From Beta vulgaris subsp. vulgaris (taxonomy: Eukaryota > Streptophyta > Magnoliopsida > Caryophyllales > Amaranthaceae), in NCBI RefSeq assembly GCF_026745355.1, contig NC_079207.1, positions 30,058,507 through 30,122,506 of the forward strand: DNA of 64,000 bases, in the 5' to 3' direction. The notes under the pieces were generated by a model, which made no database searches, was not told the DNA's origin, and worked only from the letters and a program-made list of their open reading frames with translations. Below are positions 1 through 10,872 of the stretch, piece by piece; position 1 is the first letter of the stretch; every line of letters starts with the position of its first letter. The position numbers and the translations under genes were made by a program.

Positions 1-1157
1 ACTCAAATCTTATCGTTCATAACCAAAAAAGCGTAGAGTTTCAAATGAAGATCTTAGAGCGATCCGGGTTAGGCGAAGAGACATGTTTACCACCTGCCAT
101 TCATTACATCCCACCCGACCCAAGTATGGCAGCTGCTCGACACGAATCGGAGGTGATCATCTTTAGCTGCCTAGACAAACTGTTTGCTAACACGCGTCTT
201 AAGGCGAAGGACGTCGATATTTTGATCGTAAACTGTAGTTTATTCTCCCCTACGCCGTCTTTGTCGGCTATGGTAGTGAATAAATACAAGTTAAGGAGTA
301 ATATAAAGAGCTTTAACTTGTCTGGGATGGGATGTAGTGCAGGGCTTATATCAGTAGACTTGGCTAAGGATCTTCTTCAGGCTCATGCTAACTCTAATGC
401 AATAGTAGTTAGCACTGAGATTCTTACACCCAATTATTACCGTGGGAGCGAAAGAGCAATGCTCCTCCCAAACTGCCTGTTTCGAATGGGAGGTGCAGCG
501 GTTCTCTTATCAAACAAGGTGGCGTACAGAAGGCGGTCCAAGTACCGCCTTCTGCACGTAGTAAGGACACATAAAGGGTCCGATGATAAAGCTTTCAAGT
601 GTGTATCTCAAGCGGAAGATAAAGAGGGTCATGTTGGGATTTCTCTTTCTAAGGATCTAATGACTATTGCTGGTGAAGCACTAAAAACTAACATTACAAC
701 AATGGGTCCTTTGGTACTTCCAGCATCTGAACAACTCCTTTTTTTACTCTCCCTCATTGGAAGAAAGCTCATTAACGCTAAATGGAAGGCTTACATACCC
801 GATTTTAAGCAGGCGTTCGAGCATTTTTGCATCCATGCTGGTGGAAGGGCGGTTATAGATGAGCTACAGAAGAACCTTCAGTTGTGCGCTGAACATGTGG
901 AAGCTTCTAGAATGACACTCCATAGGTTTGGGAATACTTCATCATCGTCGTTGTGGTATGAGTTGGCTTACATTGAGGCCAAAGGGAGGATGAACAAGGG
1001 AGATAGGGTTTGGCAAATTGCATTTGGAAGTGGATTTAAGTGTAACAGTGCAGTTTGGAAGTGCTTAAAAACTGTTAAAACTCCAATTAAGGATAGCCCT
1101 TGGCTTGATTGTATTCATAAGTATCCTATTCATATTCCAGATGTTGTCAAGCTTTAA
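1..1157 (+). CDS. KCS: 3-ketoacyl-CoA synthase, 3' part (5' end outside window)
   Basis: This enzyme is the condensing step of the ER fatty acid elongase that makes very-long-chain fatty acids for waxes, suberin and sphingolipids. The frame is open from base 3, and the residues before the first ATG (45) read like the family sequence that precedes the KILERSGLG motif, so that Met is internal and the true start lies upstream. The active-site Cys is in GMGCSAG (tgt at 333-335). The His motif HAGGRAV and the Asn motif RFGNTSSSS follow in the usual order. The tail [17 protein letters not shown] is typical. About 384 codons are visible; family members have roughly 490-530, so the missing part holds the N-terminal membrane segments. 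No intron interrupts the visible part. No break was seen, and the gene looks functional. Which KCS paralogue it is cannot be told. Confidence 0.95.
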   Translation, partial: SNLIVHNQKSVEFQMKILERSGLGEETCLPPAIHYIPPDPSMAAARHESEVIIFSCLDKLFANTRLKAKDVDILIVNCSLFSPTPSLSAMVVNKYKLRSNIKSFNLSGMGCSAGLISVDLAKDLLQAHANSNAIVVSTEILTPNYYRGSERAMLLPNCLFRMGGAAVLLSNKVAYRRRSKYRLLHVVRTHKGSDDKAFKCVSQAEDKEGHVGISLSKDLMTIAGEALKTNITTMGPLVLPASEQLLFLLSLIGRKLINAKWKAYIPDFKQAFEHFCIHAGGRAVIDELQKNLQLCAEHVEASRMTLHRFGNTSSSSLWYELAYIEAKGRMNKGDRVWQIAFGSGFKCNSAVWKCLKTVKTPIKDSPWLDCIHKYPIHIPDVVKL

Positions 1158-1258
1158 GCGGAAGATTCACAAAGTGTTATTTCATCTCTCTCTCTCTTTT
1201 TTTTTTTTTTCTGCTAGTGAATTAGTTTATCTATCAGTATGTCTGTCAAGCTTTAATG

Positions 1259-1264
1259 AATAAA
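1259..1264 (+). terminator. candidate poly(A) signal of KCS
   Basis: An AATAAA hexamer lies about 100 bp after the KCS stop codon, following a pyrimidine-rich stretch (1183-1211). The position fits a plant near-upstream element, but no transcript confirms it. Confidence 0.45.
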
Positions 1265-2044
1265 CTGTATTTTTGAGGGTTGTTCGATTCTTATTGGTGG
1301 ACGCTGGTACAGCTGTTTGAACTTTTAATTTTCCATCTGCTGATACAGTGTTACTATGATTCTATGAATTCAGAGTAATGTGATTGAGATTTGAGTAAAT
1401 AAATTTTATGGAATTCAGAATGAGATAGTTCATTTCGTCCTATGAATAGGCACAGTTGAGGATATAATTAGTGATAAAAAGGTAATCTTTGTACATACAG
1501 CTTTTGATCACTCAAATGTCATTAAAAGGCATTGATCTAATTAGGCGACTGGTGTTGACGTTACCGGCTAACTTCAGAACCTCATACAATTAAAATGATT
1601 AGTAGTTTAGATAAATTCAGAATACAATAAAAAAAATTCAACTCAAATTTGTGTATCACTTGTGTGCCACTTATGTATATTCGTTATTGTTAGCTACTTA
1701 TTACTACTATTGTTGTGTCATGTGATAAGATGCTTTTGACTAGCTTATTAGTTGACTTGTTGACTTGTTGCTAAATTGTTGGTGATCTGGAGCCTATTCT
1801 AGAAATGTCATAGACCTAATTTTGTCCATGTTTCGAACCTAATTCCGAATCCAAAATAGAGGAGATCACAAACTTAAGTTAATACTCCTAGTGTTTCAAA
1901 TTATACGACATGTAGATCACTTTTACACATATTAAGAATTTAGTTAGTTTAGTTATATTTGCATAGGTAATAAGAATTGACATTAAATATTGTGTTGATA
2001 ATAGAAAATAACCTATAATCATTACGTTGATCACCGATATCGTC
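1265..2044. other. intergenic, no gene seen
   Basis: AT-rich sequence between KCS and the first retrotransposon. I see no ORF with family resemblance and no copy of the LTR at 9601-10125. The broken left end of the retrotransposon lies somewhere near the right end of this stretch. Confidence 0.6.
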
Positions 2045-2055
2045 CAATCAGCAAC

Positions 2056-3433
2056 ATGCCTCCTAAAACTGCCCGCCGATACACCTCTATTCCGACCAGC
2101 ATCGGAGGCCAAGGTGGTCATGGAGCTGGCAGGGGTTCTAGCGAGGAGGAGGAAAGGGACTCTATTCCCTTGATCCATCGCAAGTCCACTTTTGCCGGTC
2201 AGAAGAGGAAACCCGAGCCCACGAAGGAGCAAATAGAGGCTCGGGATTCTAAGAAAGCGGTCGTAGCCAAAGCAGCCCCCACCACTGCCATTATCCCGGA
2301 AGCCGCGAGTTTAATCTCTGGCCGGGTTGCTAAGGTTGGCAGCGTCTCTCTCCGGCCCAAGATCTATAAGCAGTTCACCCTACCAGAGATGGTATATGGG
2401 TTAGAGTCGTTTGCCAGACCGAGGAAGGTCGGATATCTGGAGCGCTCCCGGCTGGAGATTCCGGAGTTGCTGAAGAAACGATGGACCAGGTCACCGGTAA
2501 AGGACGGCGAGAAGTTTGAGCCCAAGCTTAATATCTCGGACGACGAATCTCTGCTGCTGGACCGTCCTTTAGAGGGCGGGAACCTGGGTTATCGCCTTCT
2601 GAAAGCAACCAGCTTAAATACTACATTCCGGTGGACGAGGTCCAGGCGTTGGCTGCTATGCACGCCCACAACTTAGCCTTGGTAAGTTCAATTAGTTAAT
2701 TTTTTTTTATTTTTTTCTTTTAAGTACCTTATCGGCCCGACATTAGGCTAATACTTTGCTTTGTGTGTTTTTCAGTCAGCTCAATCTGGCAGAGAACTAT
2801 GTGACCTCTACCAGTACTTCCAGTCATCCTATTATAAAGAGGTAGAGGACCACAAGAAGCTGAAAGGTCGGATGGCTGTGAAGGAACAAGAGTTGCTGAC
2901 GGGAAAAAAGGAGATGGCAACCGCTCAAGCCGCGGAGAAGAAGCTAGGCGGATGGGACCCTCACCAAAGCCGTGATGGATCACTCCCTGGTCTTGGCCAA
3001 TAAGGATGACGAGATCTGCCTGCTTCGGGATCAAATTACAGAGGCCAAGACCCACGAGCGCGAGGCCGTTAAGGAATACTGGAAGTCTATGGACTTCGTC
3101 TCTCGCCTGCTCAACAGGTATAACGATGGCTGGTCTGCGGCCATGCGATGCGTTAGGCACAACTTCCCGGACTTTGATTGGTCCAAGAGAGAGGAATCGC
3201 ATGGTCGTAGAGACTTTGAGCTCCCGGTTGAGGGCGAGGACCTAGACGTAGGCGTTACCGAGGCTGACATTGCAAACGCTGATCCGCGCTTGGAGTTTGA
3301 GGAGGAACAAGGTCAGGAAGTCGCCAACACCGCCAGCAACAATATTGGTGAGCAAGTAACTACCGGTATTGATAAGCCGGAGGAGCCGGCTGTGGTGGTT
3401 GACGGTTCTGAAGAAGAAGAGCGCGCCAAGTAG
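2056..3433 (+). pseudogene. antisense extra ORF (aORF) of the Tat element, C-terminal part
   Basis: Runs opposite to gag-pol, between pol and the missing 3' LTR, where Tat elements often carry an extra ORF of unknown function. Visible blocks: a basic, Glu-rich region (2056-2600), a GT-AG intron at 2682-2775 (gtaagt...ttttcag), a coiled-coil-like Lys/Glu-rich part, a segment with DGWSAAMRCVRHNFPDFDW, and an acidic tail ending at 3433. A frameshift near 2600 moves the reading frame so that it runs into the intron in phase 0 (…AHNLAL then SAQSGREL). A one-base insertion near 2947 causes a second break. The globular domain seen at the N-terminus of the counterpart at 54367-56157 is absent, so the ATG at 2056 is probably internal to the original protein. 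Confidence 0.7.
2682..2775 (+). other. predicted intron in the antisense ORF
   Basis: Starts gtaagt, has a long T-rich tract and ends ttttcag. Removing it joins two blocks in phase 0 with the expected protein continuity. Its correct splice polarity on the plus strand supports real transcription of this strand in the ancestral element. Confidence 0.65.
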
Positions 3434-3690
3434 ATTTTAAGCCTTCCTCTCTTCCTTGTTGTTTAACATTTATCTTCTACGGTTTTACCGCCTGTGGCTG
3501 GCCGTTTATTTTGTTTAGGGCTGTAATTACCTTTGACGTTAATGCAAGATATTTTTACCCAACTGCGATGTCGTCTTTTCTCATGTTTTTAAACGCTTTT
3601 ACTATTTAGCTGACTACATCATCCATCTCTTTATCCGGTAAAACACTTTAATTAACTGAATGGCTAATTAATATTGCGAATGTAACTTAA
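3434..3690. other. spacer between antisense ORF and tandem repeats
   Basis: Part of the retrotransposon between the convergent ends of pol and the antisense ORF. No ORF; AT-rich; nothing else recognised. Confidence 0.5.
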
Positions 3691-3694
3691 TTTA

Positions 3695-4100
3695 GCCGGT
3701 AGATCCACGAAGGTCATTAACCGGTAAATTACCAATCTAAATCGATTTTAACCAGCAGATCCACGAAGGTCATTGACCGGTAAGGTATTTTAATTAATTC
3801 AACATATCCACTAAGGTCATTGGCTGAGTAATTAATAATGCAAGTTTATGTTATCCGGCAGATCCACGAAGGTCATTGACCGGTAATGCATTTTAATTAA
3901 ATCAACGGATCCACTAAGGTCATTGACTAATTAATTGATAATGCTGATTTTATGTTATCCGACAGATCCACGAAGGTCATTGATCGGTAAGGCATTTTAA
4001 TTAAATCAGCAGATCCACTAAGGTCATTGACTGATTTATTGATAATGCTGATTTTATTTTATCCGGCAGATCCACGAAGGTCATTGACCAGTATATTTAG
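3695..4100. repeat. tandem repeat, about 104-bp unit made of two half units
   Basis: The core agatccacgaaggtcattg begins at 3701, 3757, 3860, 3964 and 4068. The last three intervals are 103, 104 and 104 bp; the first is 56 bp, a half unit. Between them sits a variant core (gatccactaaggtcattg). Each unit therefore holds two related halves of about 50 bp separated by AT-rich spacers. Arrays of this kind in the 3' untranslated region are known from Tat elements and can seed satellite DNA. Confidence 0.85.
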
Positions 4101-4245
4101 ACAGTTAGGGAACTTATCATAGAAGATGCTCATTTTATTACATAAAACGGCTCTTCCCGGCTGTGCCGGACTTATGGCCTACAATAATAAATATAAGAAT
4201 GCTAATAAAGAGTTTATCCTACTAGCAACAATGCCTGTTTATTAA

Positions 4246-5703
4246 TTACACATAGTATCTTTTGAGGACACTAGCGTTCCAGCTATTGTTCAGTAGTTTT
4301 CCTGACATGTCTTCGAGCCGGTAGGACCCGAGGATGATCTCTTCCTTGACCAGGTAGGGGCCCTCCCAATTGGCCGTGAGATTTCCGTCCACATGGGCTT
4401 TCCCCGTCGCCGCTGTGCGTCTGAGTACGAAGTCTCCTTTGGAGATTGGCCGACTTCGTACCCGCTTGTTGCAGGCCTTGCTTATCCGGTCTTTATATGC
4501 TGCCGACTTCAGCTCGGCTGCCAGCCTGACCTCTGGTAGTAGGTCCATGTCTTCTTTGTGTAGTTGCCCGTTCAGCACTGGGTCATAGTTTAAGATTCGC
4601 CAATTTGGCAGTCCCACTTCTACCGGCAGCACCGCCTCTTCCCCAAAGGCTAGCCTAAAGGGAGTTTCGCCGGTAGCTTCCTTCTCTGTGGTCCTATTGG
4701 AACATAATACGGTCGGAACCATGTCTGCCCAAGCTCCTCTCAACTCATCCAACCTTTTTTTTAGTGCATTGAGGATCTGCTTGTTGGCGGCCTCTGCCTG
4801 TCCATTGCTCTGAGGATGACAAATCAACGAGTATGCGAACTTTATGTTGTATCGTCGTACGAAGTCTCTTATGGGGCCGCGATCGAACTGGACGCCATGA
4901 TCCATCACAATTCCCATGGGAATCCCAAACCTGGTGATAATATTATGCCAGATGAATTTCTTCACCTGGTTGGCCGTTATCTTAGCAGTTGGTTCTGCCT
5001 CAATCCATTTTGTGAAGTAGTCAATACCCACCATTAGAAACTTCCTTGCTCCGGATGCCGGTGTGAAAGGTCCTATGATATCCATCCCCCACTGAGCGAA
5101 AGGGATTGGGTTTAGGATTGGTTGCAGGTCGTTTGCTGGCTGGTTTATCACTGGTGCGAACCGTTGGCACTTATCGCACTTCTAGACGTAGGCTTGGGCA
5201 TCCGTCAGCATACTTGGCCAGTAGAAGCCTGCTCTTAATGCTTTTAGTGCTAGCGCTTTTCCGCCGGTATGGTTCCCACATATTCCCTCATGAATCTCTT
5301 CTATTTTTTTCGTGGCCTCATAGGCCGTGACGCATCTTAGCAGAGGGAGTGAGAACCCTTTTTTATACAACTGACCTTGAAACATACAGTACCAAGACGA
5401 GTCCCTTTTAAGCTTTTTGGCCGCTATCTTCTCCTCTGGGAGGGTACCTGTCAGTTTATAGGCCACAATGTCGTCATACCACTCCGGACTTTGGCCTATG
5501 GTGTTGACGGCTAGTGCTGGAGTGTATATGCTCCGTTCCCCCAAGGTCTCTACCATGACACTTTGCTTCTTGTCACTGACACTTGAGCTTGCTAGCTTTG
5601 ATAAGGCGTAGGCCGCCATGTTCTCTGTTCTTGGTACCAGTTTGACCTCAAAGCTCTGTAATCCGGCCGTCATGCTCTTCACCTTACTGAGATACTTTTG
5701 CAT
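4246..5703 (-). pseudogene. end of second RNase H plus integrase (element 1)
   Basis: From the N-terminal side: the end of the archaeal-type RNase H, a linker, the integrase zinc-binding region (EIHEGICGNH... then KCDKC), and the core with the first Asp in WGMDIIGP, the second in VMDHGVQF and Glu in SNGQAEAANK. The C-terminus ends NASVLKRYYV, as usual for this lineage. An in-frame TAG at 5182-5184 splits the zinc-binding region just before its Cys pair; both halves are in the same frame, so this is a single nonsense change. The usual DNG motif reads DHG. It would have inserted element cDNA into the genome, but is inactive here. Confidence 0.85.
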
Positions 5704-5727
5704 TACTAGCTCCCGGGCTTCATACGT

Positions 5728-7352
5728 TCACTCAATCTGAATCGATACCAGCTGTGAGTTTGTGGTCATGAGGATCTTTTTAGCATCAGCCGCAATGCTC
5801 AGACTTAGTCCGGCTAGGGCTGCTTCGTATTCTGCTTCGTTATTTGAGGCCTTGAAACCGAACCTTATGGCGTATTCAAAGATTTCCCCTTCCGGGGACG
5901 TCATTACCACTCCTGCACCAGCTCCACTCTGGGCCGCCGAACCATCAACCTCTATTCTCCAGATGCCGGCTGATTCTGACGATTCTATGTAAGTGGTTTC
6001 GACAATGAAATCAGCCAGTGCTTGGGCTTTGATGGTCGTACGGGGCCGGTGTTCGATGTCGAACTCAGAGAGTTCTACTGCCCACTTTAAGAGTCTGTCG
6101 GTTGTATCAAGCTTGTGAAGAGCTTTTTCCAGAGGTTGATTAGTGAGTACTTGGACGGTATGGGAGTCGTAATATGGCCTCAGTTTCCTTGCCGCAATCA
6201 GGACGGCATATGCCATCTTCTCCAACAGCTCATATCTCTGCTCTTCTCCAGCTAATACATGGCTCACAATGTATATGGGGTTCTGCTGCCCTTTCTTGTT
6301 TACTAGTAACACAGCTGCTACTATCTTCTTAGATACCGAGACGTAGAGCTGTAGTTTGTCTCCCAGATCTGGCCGGGTTATTGTTGGCAGCTTTTTGAAA
6401 TGTGCCTTCACTTCTTCGAAGGCCTGCTTCTGCTCATCCCCCCATTCAAATTTCTTGTTTTGTCTAAGGATTTTGAAGAACAGCAGGGCTTTTTCTGCTG
6501 ATTTGGAGACAAACTTGGTGAGGGCCGCCATCCTTCCTGTCAGCTTTTGAATGTCCCGGATGCTCTTTGGCTCTGGGAGGTCGCTGATGGCCCTCACTTT
6601 ATCGGGGTTGGCGTCTATGCCTCTTTCACTTACCATAAACCCCGGAAACTTGCCGGATCTGACCCCGAACACACATTTTTTGGGGTTCAGCTTCATTTGA
6701 TGCTGCCGGATTGTGGCGAAGGTTTCTTCCAGGTCGACGACGTGCTCTTCCTCTGTCAGGCTTTTCACTATACTATCATCGACGTACACCTCTACATTCC
6801 GGCCTTTTTGGTGCTCGAAAATCTTGTCCACTAATTATTGATAGGTGACACCGGCATTTTTGAGCCCAAAAGGCATGGCTTTGTATGCATAGACTCCAGC
6901 TTCCGTGATGAAGTTGCTTTGTTTCTATCGGATTCTAGCAGGCTGATTTGATGATAACCAGGAAAAGCGTCCATGAAGCTTAGTAGGGCGTGGCCGCTAG
7001 TAGAGTCCACCAGCTGGTCTATTCTGGGCAAAGGGTAGCAGTCCTTGGGACAGGCTTTGTTGAGGTTGGTAAAGTCGACACACATCCGCCAGGACCCGTT
7101 GGCCTGCTTCACCATGACTACATTTGCAAGCCACTCAGGGTAGTTGCAATGTTCAATGAAGTTTGGTGCCAGCAGCTTGTCCACCTCCTCTTTGATGGCT
7201 GCATTTTTCTCACTGGAGAAGTTTCTCTTTTTCTGTTTTACCGGTCTGACGTCTTCATTGACGTTCAGCCGGTGCACCATGAACTCTGGCTCAATGCCCG
7301 ACATCTCATCCGCAGAGAATGCGAAGATGTCACCATGAACTCTAGGCTCCAT
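5728..7352 (-). pseudogene. reverse transcriptase, RNase H and second RNase H (element 1)
   Basis: RT begins with the ADEMSGIEPEFMVHRLNV type region, has CVDFTNLNKACPKD and SFMDAFPGYHQI, and then the active-site box YVDD. RNase H follows (LEKMAYAVLIAARKLRPYY, then QALADFIVE). The archaeal-type second RNase H has VDGSA and NNEAEYEAALAGL, but its later Asp reads as Asn (TTNSQLV). Breaks: a frameshift near 6917 inside RT, a TAA shortly after it in the TYQ*LVDKIF region, and a TGA at 5728-5730 in the second RNase H. The second RNase H assigns the element to Tat. Confidence 0.85.
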
Positions 7353-8326
7353 TCCTCCGTCTCTCCTTCTGGGCTAGGTCTCGGCTGATCTGTCGGCCTT
7401 CCCTTGAAATTCTCCATTGATAGATCTTTTTTAGCCTTATTCTCCAGCCTTCTTCTCTTTCGCTCTGATGGCGGTGTCTCGGCGGGACGCTTATGATCGG
7501 AGTGTCTAAGAGCGGTCAAGTAGCAGGCCCTTGCTGATTCCTGATTCCCCCTGAGCTTCTTGGGGTTACCGCCATTGGAGGTATATACCATTGTAAGGTG
7601 GTAGGTTGATACCACAGCTTGGGCGTCATGAATCAATGGATGTCTTATGATGGCGTTGTACGCTGTCGGGACGTCAACAACGAGGAATTCCACTATTAGG
7701 TCCCTAGAATGAGATCCTTCCCCCAGTTTTACAGCCAGCTTAATAGTTCCTTCTGGGATGACAAATGCCCCTGTGAACCCAATAACCGGATATGAGACCG
7801 GCTTCAGACATTCAGTGTCGAAGCCCATTTTTTCGAATGTTTCCTTATACAAGATATTGACAGAACTTCCTCCATCTACCAGCACGCGATGTACCATTGC
7901 GGTTGATATCTGCAGAGATACTTCCAAGGGATCATCATGGGGGTAGACAATGCCCTTGGTGTCCTCTGACGTAAAAGCCACAAATGGCATGGTTGGAGGT
8001 GCCGGCCACTTCCCTGCATTGTGGTAATTCACTTGGTGCCTTACCTCTTTCAGGCTAGCTTTGGCACCGTGGATGCTTCCACCTCGTGTCGGCCCACCAG
8101 ATATGACATGGATTTCTGTGATCCTATCTTTCACTGGCCTTCTATTACCATTTTCATCCTCTCTAGTTGGGGACTTCCGGTCAATCCTCGCTTGGTACTG
8201 GGTGAAGTAGCCTCTTCTGATGAGGTCTTCGATCCCGTCCTTGAGGTCTTTACAGTCTTCGGTTATGTGGCCGTAGTCCCTGTGAAGCTCACACCACTTC
8301 GATTTATCCCGACCTTTGTAGTACAT
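7340..8326 (-). pseudogene. gag zinc-binding end and aspartic protease (element 1)
   Basis: The frame opens with a nucleic-acid-binding motif CELHRDYGHITEDC, of the Cys-His type common in Tat gag, followed by the protease with LVDGGSSVNIL as its active-site region and a downstream VPTAYNAIIRHPLIH segment. Tat proteases often read D-x-G-S-S here. The open frame runs on to 7265, but below about 7350 it leaves the conserved frame, and the RT continues in another frame. Cuts the polyprotein in the family; not intact here. Confidence 0.8.
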
Positions 8327-8590
8327 TTTTCTAGGCCTTCGCCACTTATCATCATCTTTATGTAACTCGTATACCTTCGTGGCCTTTCTTCACAGAGTTA
8401 CTTTCTTCTCTCCTATTGGAGGTGTATGGCTTCTTGTCTTTCCGGTATTTATCGTCCTTGCGGTCTTTTTCCTTATCTTTCTCCTCCGATGCATACCTTT
8501 TAGTATTTGACGCTTTGTCAAATTCTTCCCCCCGGATGAAGTCATTCGCCTTACCTAAGACCTCTGTAAGACTTGTTAGCTTTTTTCGGC

Positions 8591-9531
8591 CTAGCTTCTG
8601 AAGGGAGTTCCTTCCTTAAGGCCCGTCATGAGGGCTATGACGGCAACTTCCTGTTGGAGAGTAGGGATGGTGACAGCTTCTGCATTGAAACGCCCGACAT
8701 AGTCCCTTAGGCTTTCTGTCTCCCCTTGCTTGACCGACATCAGCTCACCGGTGGTCTTCTCCCTGCGCTTGCTACTAACAAAGTGTGTAACAAACATTGA
8801 CGTGAGCTGGCGGAAGACGAAGATTGTTGCCGGTGGTATGCTCTTGAACCAGGTTTGGCCTAACCTAGTTAATGTAGAGGGGAACACCTTACAAAGTTAA
8901 TGTTGGTGTACATCAGCATATGCCCCTCATAGGCTGATATATGATCTTCCGGGTCAGTCTTACCGTCATACTTATATGTCGGCATTTTGATTTTCTCCAT
9001 GGGCTCTTGGAGAATAGTAGTGGAAAATGGTGAGTTTCGCAAGGATACCAGCGCTCTTCGCCTGTACTCACTTCCCTTCTTGAGATGAGAAGAATGCTGG
9101 TAGAACTCAGTATCATGAGCTTCCTCTTCTTCTTCCCCCATATGCTTTGTGGGGGTATTGGAGTTGGCCACCTGATCCTGGTCATTCCGGCCTCGCTCCC
9201 CCTGGCGGCCCGTTCCTAGTGAACGGAGTTTTCTCACTGGGCTGTGGGCTCTGCTTAAAGGTCGTTTGACGGGCAGACCGGTCGGTGGGGTGTGGCTTGC
9301 CATGGCTTGGAAGACTTCTGCAGCACTCCGGAGTTGTTCTGGGGTGAACATATACTGCAGAGTATGGAAAATGTTTTCTTGAGGAGTTTCAGGAGTTTTC
9401 CTCCATTTGTTGGTAGGCGGCCGACTTTGTCTTGCGGTCGGTAGCGGAGTTGAGAATCCTGGCGGAGTTTTCTCAACATGCGCATTGTTTTCATCAGTTT
9501 CCAACATCCGAAATTGCTGATTAGGATCCAT
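8591..9531 (-). pseudogene. gag N-terminal and core parts (element 1)
   Basis: The minus-strand ATG at 9531 opens gag 50 bp after the PBS. The first block has a long charged, low-complexity N-terminus and then the gag entry motif MPTYKYDGKTDPEDH. After a frameshift near 8880 the core continues in another frame (LTRLGQTWFKSIPPATI, then LRDYVGRFNAEAV). It forms the particle shell in the family. More gag sequence in other frames links it to the zinc motif at 8290. Confidence 0.8.
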
Positions 9532-9579
9532 GAGGGTTGTTTTGTTTGCAATAAATGGCTTAGACTATAAGGTATTGTT

Positions 9580-9600
9580 CGCCCTCCTTCTAGCGCCAAT
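9580..9600 (-). other. primer binding site (element 1)
   Basis: The minus strand reads ATTGGCGCTAGAAGGAGGGC right after the LTR end ...GGAACA. The TGGCGC start next to an LTR is the usual form of this site in plant Ty3/gypsy Tat elements. Confidence 0.75.
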
Positions 9601-10125
9601 TGTTCCAGTATGGGACAAGTTTTAGGGTGCGAACCAGTATGTCTTCAGTCAATTAAGCCGTTTCCAATTCCTGTAAGAGAGAACACGTAAACTAGCCTCG
9701 AGGGTTGATCCGAGGAACTCCCCTCCGATGCCTAAGTTAGTATTGGGTAAGCCGGTAGCTCTCAAGTATAATATTTGGGGATTCGTGAACGTACCTTATG
9801 ACTCAAATTAACGGGGTATTTATAGGGAACCCGAATATGCCCTTATACAGGTTGGGCCCTGTATTCACGGGGGATATTCCCATGTATATTGCTTTGGGAT
9901 ATACTTTTATCTCGTATGCAATGTTTATCTTTAGGCCCATAGGCGCTGATGAACGAAACTGGATCAGGCCCAAGCCCTTGGCAAAGGACCCGAAAATAGA
10001 TGCCGGTTAGGCATCGTAAGGAAACCGGTATGACAAAGTCAACAATTCTGCAGTAAGTATGTGTGACCACAACAATGTGCATCGGTCTAATCAAACCGGG
10101 ATGGAACTTAGTCAACCCCCATACA
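9601..10125 (-). repeat. 5' LTR of element 1
   Basis: On the plus strand it runs from TGTTCCAGTATGGG to about ...CCCCCATACA, so on the minus strand it begins TGTATGGGGG and ends CTGGAACA. The inner end is fixed by the PBS. The outer end is inferred from the TG...CA rule only, because the partner LTR is missing; ending at 10121 is also possible. Confidence 0.7.
9817..9825 (-). promoter_or_regulatory. LTR TATA box (element 1)
   Basis: The minus strand reads CTATAAATA inside the LTR, about 220 bp upstream of the PBS. Transcription would start roughly 30 bp further, near 9790. Confidence 0.55.
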
Positions 10126-10872
10126 AATATAATGACAAATACTTTTTTTGTCTAATCTACTACAACAATGAGTTTGGGCATAGTCTGTAAGAAAATAAAA
10201 AAAAGGATAGTTTAGCATGGAGGGTTAAACTAGAGTATGGGATAAGTAAATCGTTAATAAGGCAAACACAATTTTATGAGGCAATTTGAGTAATTAATGA
10301 TGGTTTTATAAAAAATAAAGTAAAAATAATGTTGTCAACTATTGTTGTTTTTTTAACCAAAAGTGAAGTGATTCGAATAGATAAAACTACTCAAAGTGGT
10401 GATTGTTGCAAAAGAAAAAGAATGTAGAAATTATATAACAATTGTGTTGAAAAATCTCATTTCACATCAACCTGAATAAATATAAACAATAACCCGTGTA
10501 ATGTATGGACTTCAAAACTAGTATAGATAAAAATGAATTGTTTTTTTTGTAGGGAGAAATGAAACGAATGTTGAAACCACTCTATACCAATCTTCACTAT
10601 CGAAAGTCGAAACAAATACCTAACATTCGAAATTTGCCAACCAAACCAAACCCCCATAAATATTCGTTCAATTCTGAATTAAGCACATATGACTGACCAG
10701 GTGCCAGATGGGGTCTTAGGTCAAAAGACATAAATTGCGGACCCCTAACTCTAAGTCAAATAGAGCGTTAGCGTAAAACCTCAATTTCTGCACTATCGTA
10801 AAATCTCTCACAATTCACATCACACCCATCTTTCATTTCTTCAGAAACAGAGGAAGAGAGAAAAAGTGAGTA
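10126..10872 (+). promoter_or_regulatory. upstream region of HMT
   Basis: About 750 bp of AT-rich DNA between the retrotransposon LTR and the HMT start codon. A weak TATA-like CATAAATATT lies near 10656, about 210 bp before the ATG; the last 100 bp are A/C-rich like a plant leader. No ORF of interest. Confidence 0.4.

Larger units (their letters stand above)
2045..10125 (-). mobile_element. Ty3/gypsy Tat-lineage retrotransposon, 3'-truncated and decayed
   Basis: Order on the minus strand: LTR (10125-9601), PBS, gag, protease, RT, RNase H, a second archaeal-type RNase H, integrase, a tandem-repeat 3' region, then an extra ORF on the opposite strand. The dual RNase H and the antisense ORF are marks of Tat. 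No second LTR was found to the left, and the extra ORF lacks its N-terminal exon, so the 3' end is lost. Frameshifts and stops occur in every domain, so it cannot move on its own. The left boundary is approximate. Confidence 0.85.

Noticed and set aside
45..47. ATG at 45 as the KCS start codon
   Set aside because: The frame is open upstream to base 3 and the residues there fit the family, so the Met is internal.
1265..2044. 3' LTR of element 1
   Set aside because: I compared it by eye with 9601-10125 and found no matching stretch; the LTR is lost or outside.
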